The position numbers were made by a program, and so were the translations under genes. This document shows, in pieces, positions 1 through 10,612 of a stretch of 64,000 bases of DNA. Numbering within the stretch: position 1 is the first letter of the stretch; each line of letters begins with the position of its first letter. Under the pieces are notes generated by a model. It did not search any database and was not told the origin of the DNA. It saw only the letters and a program-made list of their open reading frames with translations. This DNA is from Culex pipiens pallens (Eukaryota; Arthropoda; Insecta; Diptera; Culicidae), in assembly GCF_016801865.2 (NCBI RefSeq), contig NC_068939.1:181938034-182002033 (forward strand). Direction: 5' to 3'.

Positions 1-135
1 ATTTTCATTACCAGTATCAAAAACCATAAATTTTGATACCCATATTGCCCAAATCTGTATGGTTCCGTAAATGTCCTCCCGGGAGAACCTTCCCTCAGGG
101 CAATGGCCACTCCGGGTGTGGCCAATATCCTAAAT
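1..135 (-). repeat. 141-bp satellite, partial unit at window edge
   Basis: The first 135 bases match one unit of the satellite at 1723-5941 in the same orientation, including the stretches around CCAGTATCAAAAACCAT and GGCCACTCCGGGTGTGGCC. The array probably continues to the left of the window. It ends where the conserved flank begins. Confidence 0.85.
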
Positions 136-660
136 GTTAAGTCCCAACACCATTGCCCCAAATCATTCTGGTTTTCGGGTGACCGTTCTATCTTCATTAG
201 AACAGAATTCCTCCCGAGTTGGTGCACAACCTGTGTCTATTAATGTGTGGGTTGTGTGTGTCTGAGCAATAAAATTACCACCGCGGATCCGTCTTTGACG
301 AAACCTCGTAAGGTACTGAAATTTTCTAAGGCTATCTGTTAGCTTAAATAGTTCGCATGAAATGTGGCAACAGTGGTGCAACATTCTCGCATGACAGTTC
401 CACGAAAGCAAGAGACAAGGCAAAATTTGCACCATGTTGCCACATTGCATGCGAACTATTTAAGCTAACAGATAGCCTTAGAAAATTTCAGTACCTTACG
501 AGGTTTCGTCAAAGACGGATCCACGGTGGTAATTTTATTGCTCACACACACACACGCACACATTGAAAGACACAGTTTGTGCACTAAATTGGAAGGAATT
601 CTGTTCTTATGAAGATTGTAAGGACGTTCACCGGACCAGAATGATTTGGGGCAATGGGCT
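136..660. repeat. Palindromic junction of two satellite flanks
   Basis: The stretch at about 220-358 (GAGCAATAAAATTACCACC through TTAGCTTAAATAGTTCGCAT) reappears as its reverse complement at about 449-560. The pairing continues into the centre through GTGGCAACA/TGTTGCCAC and TGGTGCAA/TTGCACCA, giving a symmetry point near 404. The satellite arrays on the two sides therefore face opposite ways. The same flank, more diverged, ends the array at 5942-6165, so it is a reproducible terminal module. A short CA-rich microsatellite lies at 541-562. Confidence 0.85.
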
Positions 661-1722
661 TGGGACCACATTTATAGGATATTGGCCACACCCGGAGTGG
701 CCAGTGCCCTGGGGAAGGTTCTACCGGGGGAACATTAATCGAACCATACGACTTGGGGCAATATGGGTATCAAAATTCATGGTTTTTGAAACTGATAATG
801 AAAATGGCCATTTTGACTGGATTGGCCACACCCGGAGTGGCCAGTGCCCTCGGGAAGGTTCTACCGGGGGGACATTAATCGAACCATACGACTTGGGGCA
901 ATATGGGTATCAAAATTCATGGTTTTTGAAACTGATAATGAAAATGGCCATTTTGACTGGATTGGCCACACCCGGAGTGGCCAGTGCCCTGGGGAAGGTT
1001 CTACCGGGGGAACATTAATCGAACCATACGACTTGGGGCAATATGGGTATCAAAATTCATGGTTTTTGAAACTGATAATGAAAATGGCCATTTTGACTGG
1101 ATTGGCCACACCCGGAGTGGCCAGTGCCCTCGGGAAGGTTCTACCGGGGGGACATTAATCGAACCATACGACTTGGGGCAATATGGGTATCAAAATTCAT
1201 GGTTTTTGAAACTGATAATGAAAATGGCCATTTTGACTGGATTGGCCACACCCGGAGTGGCCAGTGCCCTGGGGAAGGTTCTACCGGGGGAACATTAATC
1301 GAACCATACGACTTGGGGCAATATGGGTATCAAAATTCATGGTTTTTGAAACTGATAATGAAAATGGCCATTTTGACTGGATTGGCCACACCCGGAGTGG
1401 CCAGTGCCCTCGGGAAGGTTCTACCGGGGGACATTAATCGAACCATACGACTTGGGGCAATATGGGTATCAAAATTCATGGTTTTTGAAACTGATAATGA
1501 AAATGGCCATTTTGACTGGATTGGCCACACCCGGAGTGGCCAGTGCCCTCGGGAAGGTTCTACCGGGGGGACATTAATCGAACCATACGACTTGGGGCAA
1601 TATGGGTATCAAAATTCATGGTTTTTGAAACTGATAATGAAAATGGCCATTTTGACTGGATTGGCCACACCCGGAGTGGCCAGTGCCCTCGGGAAGGTTC
1701 TACCGGGGGGACATTAATGAAA
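661..1722 (+). repeat. 140-bp satellite array, forward orientation
   Basis: About 7.5 near-identical tandem copies are seen; ATTGGCCACACCCGGAGTGG recurs at 681, 821, 961 and so on, a 140-bp step. Units alternate between CCCTGGGGAAGG and CCCTCGGGAAGG variants, a two-unit higher-order pattern over the first copies. One copy near 1431 has lost a G. The array ends at an abrupt inversion at about 1717-1740, where GACATTAATGAAAATGCCCC joins units of opposite orientation. Confidence 0.95.
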
Positions 1723-4700
1723 ATGCCCCAAAATGGCCATTTTCATTACAAGTTTCAAAAGCCATGAATTTTGATACCCATATTGCCCCAAGTCGTATGG
1801 TTCGATTAATTTCCCCCCGGTAGAACCTTCCCTCAGGGCAATGGCCACTCCGGGTGTGGCCAATCCTGCCAAAATGGTCATTTTCATTACCAGTATCAAA
1901 AACCATGAATTTTGATACCCATATTGCCCAAATTTGTATGGTTCCGTAAATGTCCTCCCGGTAGAACCTTCCCTCAAGGCAATGGCCACTCCGGGTGTGG
2001 CCAATCTTGCGAAAATGGTCATTTTCATTACCAGTATCAAAAACCATGAATTTTGATACCCATATTGCCCAAATTTGTATGGTTCCGTAAATGTCCTCCC
2101 AGTAGAACCTTCCCTCAGGGCAATGGCCACTCCGGGTGTGGCCAATCCTGCCAAAATGGTCATTTTCATTACCAGTATCAAAAACCATGAATTTTGATAC
2201 CCATATTGCCCAAATTTGTATGGTTCCGTAAATGTCCTCCCAGTAGAACCTTCCCTCAGGGCAATGGCCACTCCGGGTGTGGCCAATCCTGCCAAAATGG
2301 TCATTTTCATTACCAGTATCAAAAACCATGAATTTTGATACCCATATTGCCCAAATTTGTATGGTTCCGTAAATGTCCTCCCGGTAGAACCTTCCCTCAG
2401 GGCAATGGCCACTCCGGGTGTGGCCAATCCTGCCAAAATGGCCATTTTCATCACCAGTATCAAAAACCATGAATTTTGATACGCATATTGCCCCAAGTCG
2501 TATGGTTCCGTAAATGTCCTCCCGGTAGAACCTTCCCTCAGGGCAATGGCCACTCCGGGTGTGGCCAATCCTGCCAAAATGGACATTTTCATTACCAGTA
2601 TCAAAAACCATGAATTTTGATACCCATATTGCCCAAATTTGTATGGTTCCGTAAATGTCCTCCCGGTAGAACCTTCCCTCAGGGCAATGGCCACTCCGGG
2701 TGTGGCCAATCCTGCCAAAATGGTCATTTTCATTACCAGTATCAAAAACCATGAATTTTGATACCCATATTGCCCAAATTTGTATGGTTCCGTAAATGTC
2801 CTCCCGGTAGAACCTTCCCTCAGGGCAATGGCCACTCCGGGTATGGCCAATCCTGCCAAAATGGTCATTTTCATTACCAGTATCAAAAACCATGAATTTT
2901 GATACCCATATTGCCCAAATTTGTATGGTTCCGTAAATGTCCTCCCGGTAGAACCTTCCCTCAGGGCAATGGCCACTCCGGGTGTGGCCAATCCTGCCAA
3001 AATGGTCATTTTCATTACCAGTATCAAAAACCATGAATTTTGATACCCATATTGCCCAAATCTGTATGGTTCCGTAAATGTCCTCCCGGTAGAACCTTCC
3101 CTCAGGGCAATGGCCACTCCGGGTGTGGCCAATCCAGTCAAAATGGTCATTTTCATTACCAGTATCAAAAACCATGAATTTTGATACCCATATTGCCCCA
3201 AATTGGTATGGTTCCGTAAATGTCCTCCCGGTAGAACCTTCCCTCAGGGCAATGGCCACTCCGGGTGTGGCCAATCCTGCCAAAATGGTCATTTTCATTA
3301 CCAGTATCAAAAACCATGAATTTTGATACCCATATTGCCCAAATTTGTATGGTTCCGTAAATGTCCTCCCAGTAGAACCTTCCCTCAGGGCAATGGCCAC
3401 TCCGGGTGTGGCCAATCCTGCCAAAATGGTCATTTTCATTACCAGTATCAAAAACCATGAATTTTGATACCCATATTGCCCAAATTTGTATGGTTCCGTA
3501 AATGTCCTCCCGGTAAAACCTTCCCTCATGGCAATGGCCACTCCGGGTGTGGCCAATCCTGCCAAAATGGCCATTTTCATCACCAGTATCAAAAACCATG
3601 AATTTTGATACGCATATTGCCCCAAGTCGTATGGTTCCGTAAATGTCCTCCTGGTAGAACCTTCCCTCAGGGCACTGGCCACTCCGGGTGTGGCCATTCC
3701 TGCCAAAATGGCCATTTTCATCACCAGTATCAAAAACCATGAATTTTGATACCCATATTGCCCAAATTTGTATGGTTCCGTAAATGTCCTCCCGGTAGAA
3801 CCTTCCCTCAGGGCAATGGCCACTCCGGGTGTGGCCAATCCTGCCAAAATGGTCATTTTCATTACCAGTATCAAAAACCATGAATTTTGATACCCATATT
3901 GCCCCAAATTGGTATGGTTCCGTAAATGTCCTCCCGGTAGAACCTTCCCTCAGGGCAATGGCCACTCCGGGTGTGGCCAATCCTGCCAAAATGGTCATTT
4001 TCATTACCAGTATCAAAAACCATGAATTTTGATACCCATATTGCCCAAATTTGTATGGTTCCGTAAATGTCCTCCCGGTAGAACCTTCCCTCAGGGCAAT
4101 GGCCACTCCGGGTGTGGCCAATCCAGTCAAAATGGTCATTTTCATTACCAGTATCAAAAACCATGAATTTTGATACCCATATTGCCCCAAATTGGTATGG
4201 TTCCGTAAATGTCCTCCCGGTAGAACCTTCCCTCAGGGCAATGGCCACTCCGGGTGTGGCCAATCCTGCCAAAATGGTCATTTTCATTACCAGTATCAAA
4301 AACCATGAATTTTGATACCCATATTGCCCAAATTTGTATGGTTCCGTAAATGTCCTCCCAGTAGAACCTTCCCTCAGGGCAATGGCCACTCCGGGTGTGG
4401 CCAATCCTGCCAAAATGGCCATTTTCATTACCAGTATCAAAAACCATGAATTTTGATACCCATATTGCCCAAATTTGTATGGTTCCGTAAATGTCCTCCC
4501 GGTAGAACCTTCCCTCATGGCAATGGCCACTCCGGGTGTGGCCAATCCTGCCAAAATGGCCATTTTCATCACCAGTATCAAAAACCATGAATTTTGATAC
4601 GCATATTGCCCCAAGTCGTATGGTTCCGTAAATGTCCTCCTGGTAGAACCTTCCCTCAGGGCACTGGCCACTCCGGGTGTGGCCATTCCTGCCAAAATGG

Positions 4701-4956
4701 CCATTTTCATCACCAGTATCAAAAACCATGAATTTTGATACCCATATTGCCCAAATTTGTATGGTTCCGTAAATGTCCTCCCGGTAGAACCTTCCCTCAG
4801 GGCAATGGCCACTCCGGGTGTGGCCAATCCTGCCAAAATGGTCATTTTCATTACCAGTATCAAAAACCATGAATTTTGATACCCATATTGCCCAAATTTG
4901 TATGGTTCCGTAAATGTCCTCCCGGTAGAACCTTCCCACAGGGCACTGGCCACTCC
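1723..4956 (-). repeat. 141-bp satellite array, reverse orientation, block 1
   Basis: About 23 tandem copies of the same unit as 661-1722, but inverted and 141 bp long (ATGGCCACT at 1841, 1982, 2123 and so on). Because 141 is a multiple of three and the unit lacks stops in some minus-strand frames, frames of several hundred codons stay open; this is not evidence of coding. A variant with GATACGCATATTGCCCCAAG recurs near 2480, 3610, 4597 and 5582, marking higher-order blocks of roughly 7 to 8 units. Confidence 0.95.
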
Positions 4957-5039
4957 GGGTATGACCGATATCCTACCAAATTGTTCCCAATAATTTCGGT
5001 ATTCCGGTGACCGTTCTGGCTACCGTCAATAACTTCTTG
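4957..5039 (-). repeat. Internal copy of the array's terminal flank
   Basis: The tandem array is broken by about 80 bp beginning GACCGATATCCTACCAAATT and ending AATAACTTCTTGG, after which satellite units resume. The same sequence occurs at about 5940-6024 at the true end of the array. The start of the flank was evidently duplicated together with about 980 bp of array. Confidence 0.85.
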
Positions 5040-5941
5040 GATGGTTCCGTAAATGTCCTCCCGGTAGAACCTTCCCTCAGGGCAATGGCCACTCCGGGTG
5101 TGGCCAATCCTGCCAAAATGGTCATTTTCATTACCAGTATCAAAAACCATGAATTTTGATACCCATATTGCCCAAATTGGTATGGTTCCGTAAATGTCCT
5201 CCCGGTAGAACCTTCCCTCAGGGCAATGGCCACTCCGGGTGTGGCCAATCCTGCCAAAATGGTCATTTTCATTACCAGTATCAAAAACCATGAATTTTGA
5301 TACCCATATTGCCCAAATTTGTATGGTTCCGTAAATGTCCTCCCAGTAGAACCTTCCCTCAGGGCAATGGCCACTCCGGGTGTGGCCAATCCTGCCAAAA
5401 TGGCCATTTTCATTACCAGTATCAAAAACCATGAATTTTGATACCCATATTGCCCAAATTTGTATGGTTCCGTAAATGTCCTCCCGGTAGAACCTTCCCT
5501 CATGGCAATGGCCACTCCGGGTGTGGCCAATCCTGCCAAAATGGCCATTTTCATCACCAGTATCAAAAACCATGAATTTTGATACGCATATTGCCCCAAG
5601 TCGTATGGTTCCGTAAATGTCCTCCTGGTAGAACCTTCCCTCAGGGCACTGGCCACTCCGGGTGTGGCCAATCCTGCCAAAATGGCCATTTTCATCACCA
5701 GTATCAAAAACCATGAATTTTGATACCCATATTGCCCAAATTTGTATGGTTCCGTAAATGTCCTCCCGGTAGAACCTTCCCTCAGGGCAATGGCCACTCC
5801 GGGTGTGGCCAATCCTGCCAAAATGGTCATTTTCATTACCAGTATCAAAAACCATGAATTTTGATACCCATATTGCCCAAATTTGTATGGTTCCGTAAAT
5901 GTCCTCCCGGTAGAACCTTCCCACAGGGCACTGGCCACTCC
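5040..5941 (-). repeat. 141-bp satellite array, reverse orientation, block 2
   Basis: About 6.4 further units continue in the inverted orientation. They match the preceding ~900 bp unit for unit, including the diagnostic GATACGCATATTG variant and the CTCATGGCAATGG variant, so this block is a recent segmental copy of the end of block 1. Confidence 0.9.
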
Positions 5942-6165
5942 GGGTGTGACCGATATCCTACCAAATTGTTCCCAATAATTTCGGTATTCCGGTGACCGTT
6001 CTGGCTACCGTCAATAACTTCTTGGACCTCCTCTCAAGTTCGTGCACCACCTGCGTGTGTGTGTGTGAGCAATAAAATTCCCAACGTAAGGTCCGTCTTT
6101 GATGAAAGTCTGATGGACACTAAATCCTCCAGAGGCTAACTTTTAGCTTAAATAGTTTTCACGGC
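5942..6165 (-). repeat. Conserved flank ending the satellite array
   Basis: After the last unit come about 220 bp with the landmarks seen at 136-358: a GTGACCGTTCT segment, a GT-rich run, GAGCAATAAAATT, a CCGTCTTTGA segment and TTAGCTTAAATAGTT. It is more diverged than the two copies in the 404-centred palindrome. It marks the outer boundary of the structure, like the unique end of a foldback element. Confidence 0.75.
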
Positions 6166-6588
6166 ATCTACGCAACAGAAACAGAATGTCACGCCGAGGG
6201 CTTGCGACGGTAACGCTACATTTTCGAAAATTTTTGCATTGACACCGCAGATAGAGCTTTAAGACAAAGTCCTTTGTCAAAATATTTTCGTAAGTTCACT
6301 GTTTTTTGTTAATTTTTAATAGTAGCATAACTGCAATGATGTTTAAAACATTTGGTAATACTTTTCGTCTAAAAAATTCGAAAGTCAGGCTTGACATTTA
6401 TAATTTACTATTTCAACTTGGCTGAAGACTCAAAATCGATCAGAAAAAAGAAATAATTACAAACTATTTTGTATGGACAGCTGTCAACATTGTATGAAGA
6501 CTTGTTTGGACAAACAAAAAAGTTTGAGTCGTACCAAAAATTAATAAATAAATTTTACAAAATTGGTCGGCTTGGTTGTTGGAAGTGA
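6166..6588. other. Unassigned AT-rich DNA
   Basis: No repeat, RNA or coding signal was recognised between the satellite flank and the reading frame that follows. A short piece near 6471-6515 (GTATGGACAGCTGTCAACA) resembles the edge of the foldback family described at 13165 and elsewhere. Confidence 0.5.
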
Positions 6589-6636
6589 ATCACACAAAAA
6601 AGCAAAGCAATCCACTTTAACGGCCCCGGGTCTTTT

Positions 6637-6942
6637 GTGGGTCTGAAAATAACCGAAACTCCCGCCAAAGTGAAGCGATTCTTCGGAAAGGTTCAACTGC
6701 TGCAAGCCGTTGATGGAAGGAGCTTCACGCTGGAATCGAGACTCTTCAAAGGGCTGCCCACGGGCATCCTCATGATCATGGACCAATATTCAACGATTTG
6801 TGAAGAATTAGGCGAAGCGAATTGGTCCGTCAACATCTGGCCCCACCACGTCAGGTGTCTCCTGCCGAAGGGAATGTACGTCGTGTCGAATTTTACCTTA
6901 GCAAGGAAAACTTTGATGTACTTACCTCTTAAAAAGGGCTGA
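6637..6942 (+). CDS. DUF1091 / MD-2-like reading frame (candidate exon)
   Basis: An open frame runs from about 6589 to the TGA at 6940-6942. It has no ATG near its start; the first codon given here (6637) is GTG, so this may be an internal or last exon whose acceptor is not clear. The peptide has a beta-rich stretch (VQLLQAVDGRSFTLESRLFK), a single C in STICEEL, and then CLLPKGMYVVSNFTL. A cysteine followed by P-x-KG-x-Y-x-V-x-N is the pattern I recall for insect DUF1091 / MD-2-related secreted proteins. No signal peptide is visible. GC content is higher than the surroundings, which supports coding use, past or present. It could also be a decayed copy. The family call is an inference from motif shape only. 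Confidence 0.35.
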   Translation: MGLKITETPAKVKRFFGKVQLLQAVDGRSFTLESRLFKGLPTGILMIMDQYSTICEELGEANWSVNIWPHHVRCLLPKGMYVVSNFTLARKTLMYLPLKKG

Positions 6943-8719
6943 GCAAAAAAAAGATCGCCCAGAAATACACACATTAAAATATGGGAATAATGGTCGGATT
7001 CTTTCCTCCTTTCCTCGATTCTTTTTTTTCGTGGACTCAAATTCTGCTACTTCGGTTTCCGAGGGATGATTTTGGGGAGGTGGAAAAGAAAACCCCTTTT
7101 TTGTCATACGAATTTTTCCTCCTTCTTCGCGGACGAACTTCGATGGGTCTGCCCGGATTAGAGTCCGGCGATTCCGGAGGAAGCCACAGATGATGTTTGC
7201 TCATCTTGCGGTTTCTGTGGCGTTCCCGGGGAAGTTCATCGTAAGCTATCGCAAATATCAAGTTGAGAAAAGGGTTGTTTGAAGTTTTATTTTTGTTTTT
7301 CTCAAGTAACAGGTGAAAACTCACTGGTTACACAAACATGAACAATTATTTCTTCATTTTATTGGTTTAATTTTTTTACAAAACTCAGAGCAACTTCAAA
7401 ATTAGTTCCGTTAAAAAAATCCAGACATTCTTCCATGCTTTTCTTCCCCGCAATCTGATGATTGATTCTGCAAAATTAATTTTTAATTTATGCAGAAACA
7501 ATTTCCCTCGACCATTGCCTGGGGTTTTCTTCGGAAACTTTTTTTTTCTCGGACTTTTCCTTGACAGAACTTTTCCCCCTTCCAAAGTCCCCTCTTCGAG
7601 TGTGTTGTCCCTGGCCGTGACGTCCGCCTCCTCCTCCTCCAGAGGAGGAGGTATTGTTTTAACACGACCGCCCGCGGAATCGAACAAAAAACGAATTTAT
7701 ATTCAATTTTAATTGAGTTCTGCACATTAATATATTCACAATTTTTCCACAAAGTTGACGATCCGTGCCGGTGCCACGCGTTGGGTGACAGTTTGGTGAG
7801 TGATTTTTTTTTTCGGTCTCTCTCTGTGCTTCATTTCTGGAATGGAGAGTAAGGTGGGGCTGATTTGATTGTAATTTCTTATTTTGCGCTTGTTTTTAAC
7901 AGTAAATTGAATTATCCGGAGCAGGCCGACCAGACCGGGAGGACAACGATGAGGGGGGGAGAGTGAATGAAAACAAAATAACTCACGGTCCGATGGGTAC
8001 CGGTTTCAGGTCGACCGGTGGATTGCTGTGGAGTGAGGGTGGTCCTGCTGAGAAAAATCGTCAATATTGTATTCTTAATAACTCTTGAAAATACATGCAA
8101 TTGATGTTTTCTTGTTATTCAAAGGTCATGATTTTTTTTTTCAATAGTTCATATTATCAAGAAAATCTTTTTTTAATTTTGAAGTATTTTGATGACAATC
8201 AAAATTCGCACAACGATAAGGCTGCTGAAAATATTTTTCAATGTTTTTGTCTCCCCAAAAAATGGCCAAATAAAATCAAGGGGCGAAAAAACTCTTTTTC
8301 GAAGCATTTCAAAATATTAACGAAATTTTGACTGCATTCAGCAAAAAAAAAATCTAAAATGAAATTCCCTTGCGTTTATATTTTTTTAATGTGTTTATGT
8401 TTGTTCAATTTTTTTTTTCATTTTTTTTTCATTTTCAATGTACAGCACCGCCAAGTTTATTTTTTACAAAAAATAATTTGTTCCACAATTTTTTTCGTCA
8501 AAACTTTTTTTTTCACACAAATGATTGTAAACCTACTGTACTTGTACTTGTGATATGTTGAATTTCAAGCTTTTAATTTACATTTCAATATATTTTTTAT
8601 CATTTGTTTATTTTTTCATGATGGTTTTACTGATTTAAGGCCTCATAAAAGTTGAATTTACATTTACATTTTTTTCGATTTTCAATTAAACTCTGTCTTT
8701 TAATTGAATATGCCCTAAG
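6943..8719. other. Unassigned DNA
   Basis: Mostly single-copy sequence. Short GC-rich stretches (7130-7240, 7560-7680, 7750-7800, 7910-8050) and CT-rich runs give overlapping short open frames with no recognisable domain. Poly-T and poly-A tracts are common after 8120. No RNA or complete transposable element was recognised. Confidence 0.5.
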
Positions 8720-10006
8720 CAGAGTGGCCACTTATGTCAGAAAATCGGGAAAGTCAGAAAAAATATGGATTCTCCAATATCCTGAAAACATGAGGAAAAA
8801 TTGGAGATTTGTGACTTTTGTCAAAGAGTCGGGAAAAGTCGGGTACCAGCATACTTAGAAAATGTTATCCCTTCCCTCCTCAAAATAAGTCCAAAAAATC
8901 AGGGGGCAAAAACATTTTTTTTTTCAATAAACAGAAATTTCTATGGAATTTCAAGTGCAATTAGAAGAAATCAATTTAAATTCCATCTCCTGCGTTTAGA
9001 ATAATTTTTCTTATTTTTGCATTTAAAAAAAACTTTTTTCATTCAAATGTTGAGCCTATGGCTTGTTATTTAAACTTTTAAATATTTTTTTAAGTTTTAC
9101 ACATTCAGTCTACATTGCTGTTTTTATTTGTTAAAATTAGTTATTTTTTAAATATTAATAGCAAAACATTACATTTTGAAATTGCGTTAAATCTTTTATG
9201 TCTTCAGATGTTAGTTGTGATATAAAAAAAACTTTTTTAATTATGAAAAAGTCCAGTTTTAATAGGTACAATAACTGTTAATATACCCCAAGCAAGGTGG
9301 CCACTCAAGTCAAAAAATCGGGAAAGTCAGGAAAAAATATAAATTAGTAAGTTTGTGATTTTTTGTCAAAGAGTCGGGAAAAATCTGGTATTTTAGGTTC
9401 ATTTGAAAAATATTTGCTAGTTCTTGAATACTTTCGTGATATCTTACTGTAAGATTTTCTAATCAATTGCACTCAATTCGTCTTGAGCACTTAACTTGCT
9501 ATTTAAAGATTTCTTTCACTATTAAAGTCTATTGGACTGGGACTATTTGAAATATTAAATATCCGAGTTGCCCTCAAGAACCCAATTATTTTTAATTAAA
9601 CTTAAACATTCTTCGATTTAAATGATTTTTTTTTACTTTTAGAACATTTGAAGAAAAAAAACATTGAATTGTGAAGCTGACCAAATAAGTTCAAGCTATT
9701 TTTTTATTCTGTTAAAAAATGTTTGTCGAATTTGTCTTTAAAGGAAAGCAAAAGTTCTTATTAAACTGGTTTGTCATTAAATAAAAAACACCTCTACTAA
9801 TTAATATCAAAATCCAAAATAGAAAAGAGGAAACTTCATACAAATATAATTTTTCGCGAATACCTAAATATTTTGATTTTTTAAGATTTTTCAAAATTTA
9901 AATAGAGTTTTTTTAAAGTGAAGCAATTCGGCAATTCTTTAAGTTAACCGTGGAATTAGTTCGTTAAATCGGAAATCTGGAAAAAATAGATTTGAGTAGC
10001 CACCCT
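8720..10006. mobile_element. hAT-like CAGRGTGGCC element remnants
   Basis: Two left-type ends occur at 8720 (CAGAGTGGCCACTTATGTCA) and 9293 (CAAGGTGGCCACTCAAGTCA), each followed by the same internal sequence (AATCGGGAAAGTCAG, then CAAAGAGTCGGGAAAA). A matching inverted end, TTGAGTAGCCACCCTG, finishes at 10006. CAGGGTGGC-type ends are usual for hAT-superfamily MITEs. No 8-bp target duplication fits either left end, so this is probably two truncated or fused copies. Internal DNA is AT-rich and non-coding. Confidence 0.5.
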
Positions 10007-10497
10007 GTCCGAGCATTTTGCATTTGTGTCTAAATTTTGAAAATTAGTGTTTGACTTAATATTACGAACACGTGAATCAAAAACATTCAATAAATTTAGT
10101 TATGACCATACTAAAAAAAAAAATCTTGTTTAAAGGTTTAACCCTTTCAGGCCTGAATTTTGAAATAAATGTGAGTTATTAATGGGAAAATTTTAGGGTC
10201 ATATATGAGCCATCAGGCCTGAAATAGTCAAGTATGCTGACTATTTCTTTTCCTATATGCAAACATATTGTTGGTTTCATAAGAATCAGCAATTCAATAA
10301 GGTGAATTCAAAAACGAAAAACAAAGACAATCATCAGAGTCATTTTTTCCTTATTTTACATTTTAATATTTTAAAAATAAATTGTGTTGTTATTTTTTGA
10401 AATACAAATTAGAAGTACCAATAGTGTTATTCCTGGATTTTATTTTAAAAATCATTTTTAAGCAATATACGAGCTAACCTGAAATAGTAGTTTATGC
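10007..10497. other. Unassigned AT-rich DNA
   Basis: No coding or element structure was recognised. AGGCCTGAATTTTGAAAT at about 10150 and AGGCCTGAAATAGT at about 10215 form a short direct repeat. Confidence 0.4.
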
Positions 10498-10612
10498 AAC
10501 AAGTTGCCAAAAGATGATTTTTTCAGCACGAGTCGTACATTTATCTAACGAGGTGTACCGAGTTAAATAAATACAACGAGTGCTGAAAAACCAAGTTTTC
10601 CAACAAGTTCCA
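10498..10612. repeat. Imperfect hairpin, MITE-like
   Basis: The arms at 10498-10530 and 10578-10611 are inverted: AACAAGTTGCCAAAAG... TTTTTCAGCAC pairs with GTGCTGAAAAA ...TTTTCCAACAAGTT. The inner part also pairs loosely (ATTTATCTAAC with GTTAAATAAAT). This looks like the core of a small foldback or MITE. No target duplication was identified. Confidence 0.5.

Noticed and set aside
1700..5938. Minus-strand open frames of up to 735 codons
   Set aside because: They are products of a 141-bp satellite whose unit length is a multiple of three. Several frames are open at once, and the repeated peptide has no known domain.
1723..5941. CRISPR-like regular repeats
   Set aside because: The units are contiguous 141-bp satellites with no alternating unique spacers, and the organism is eukaryotic.
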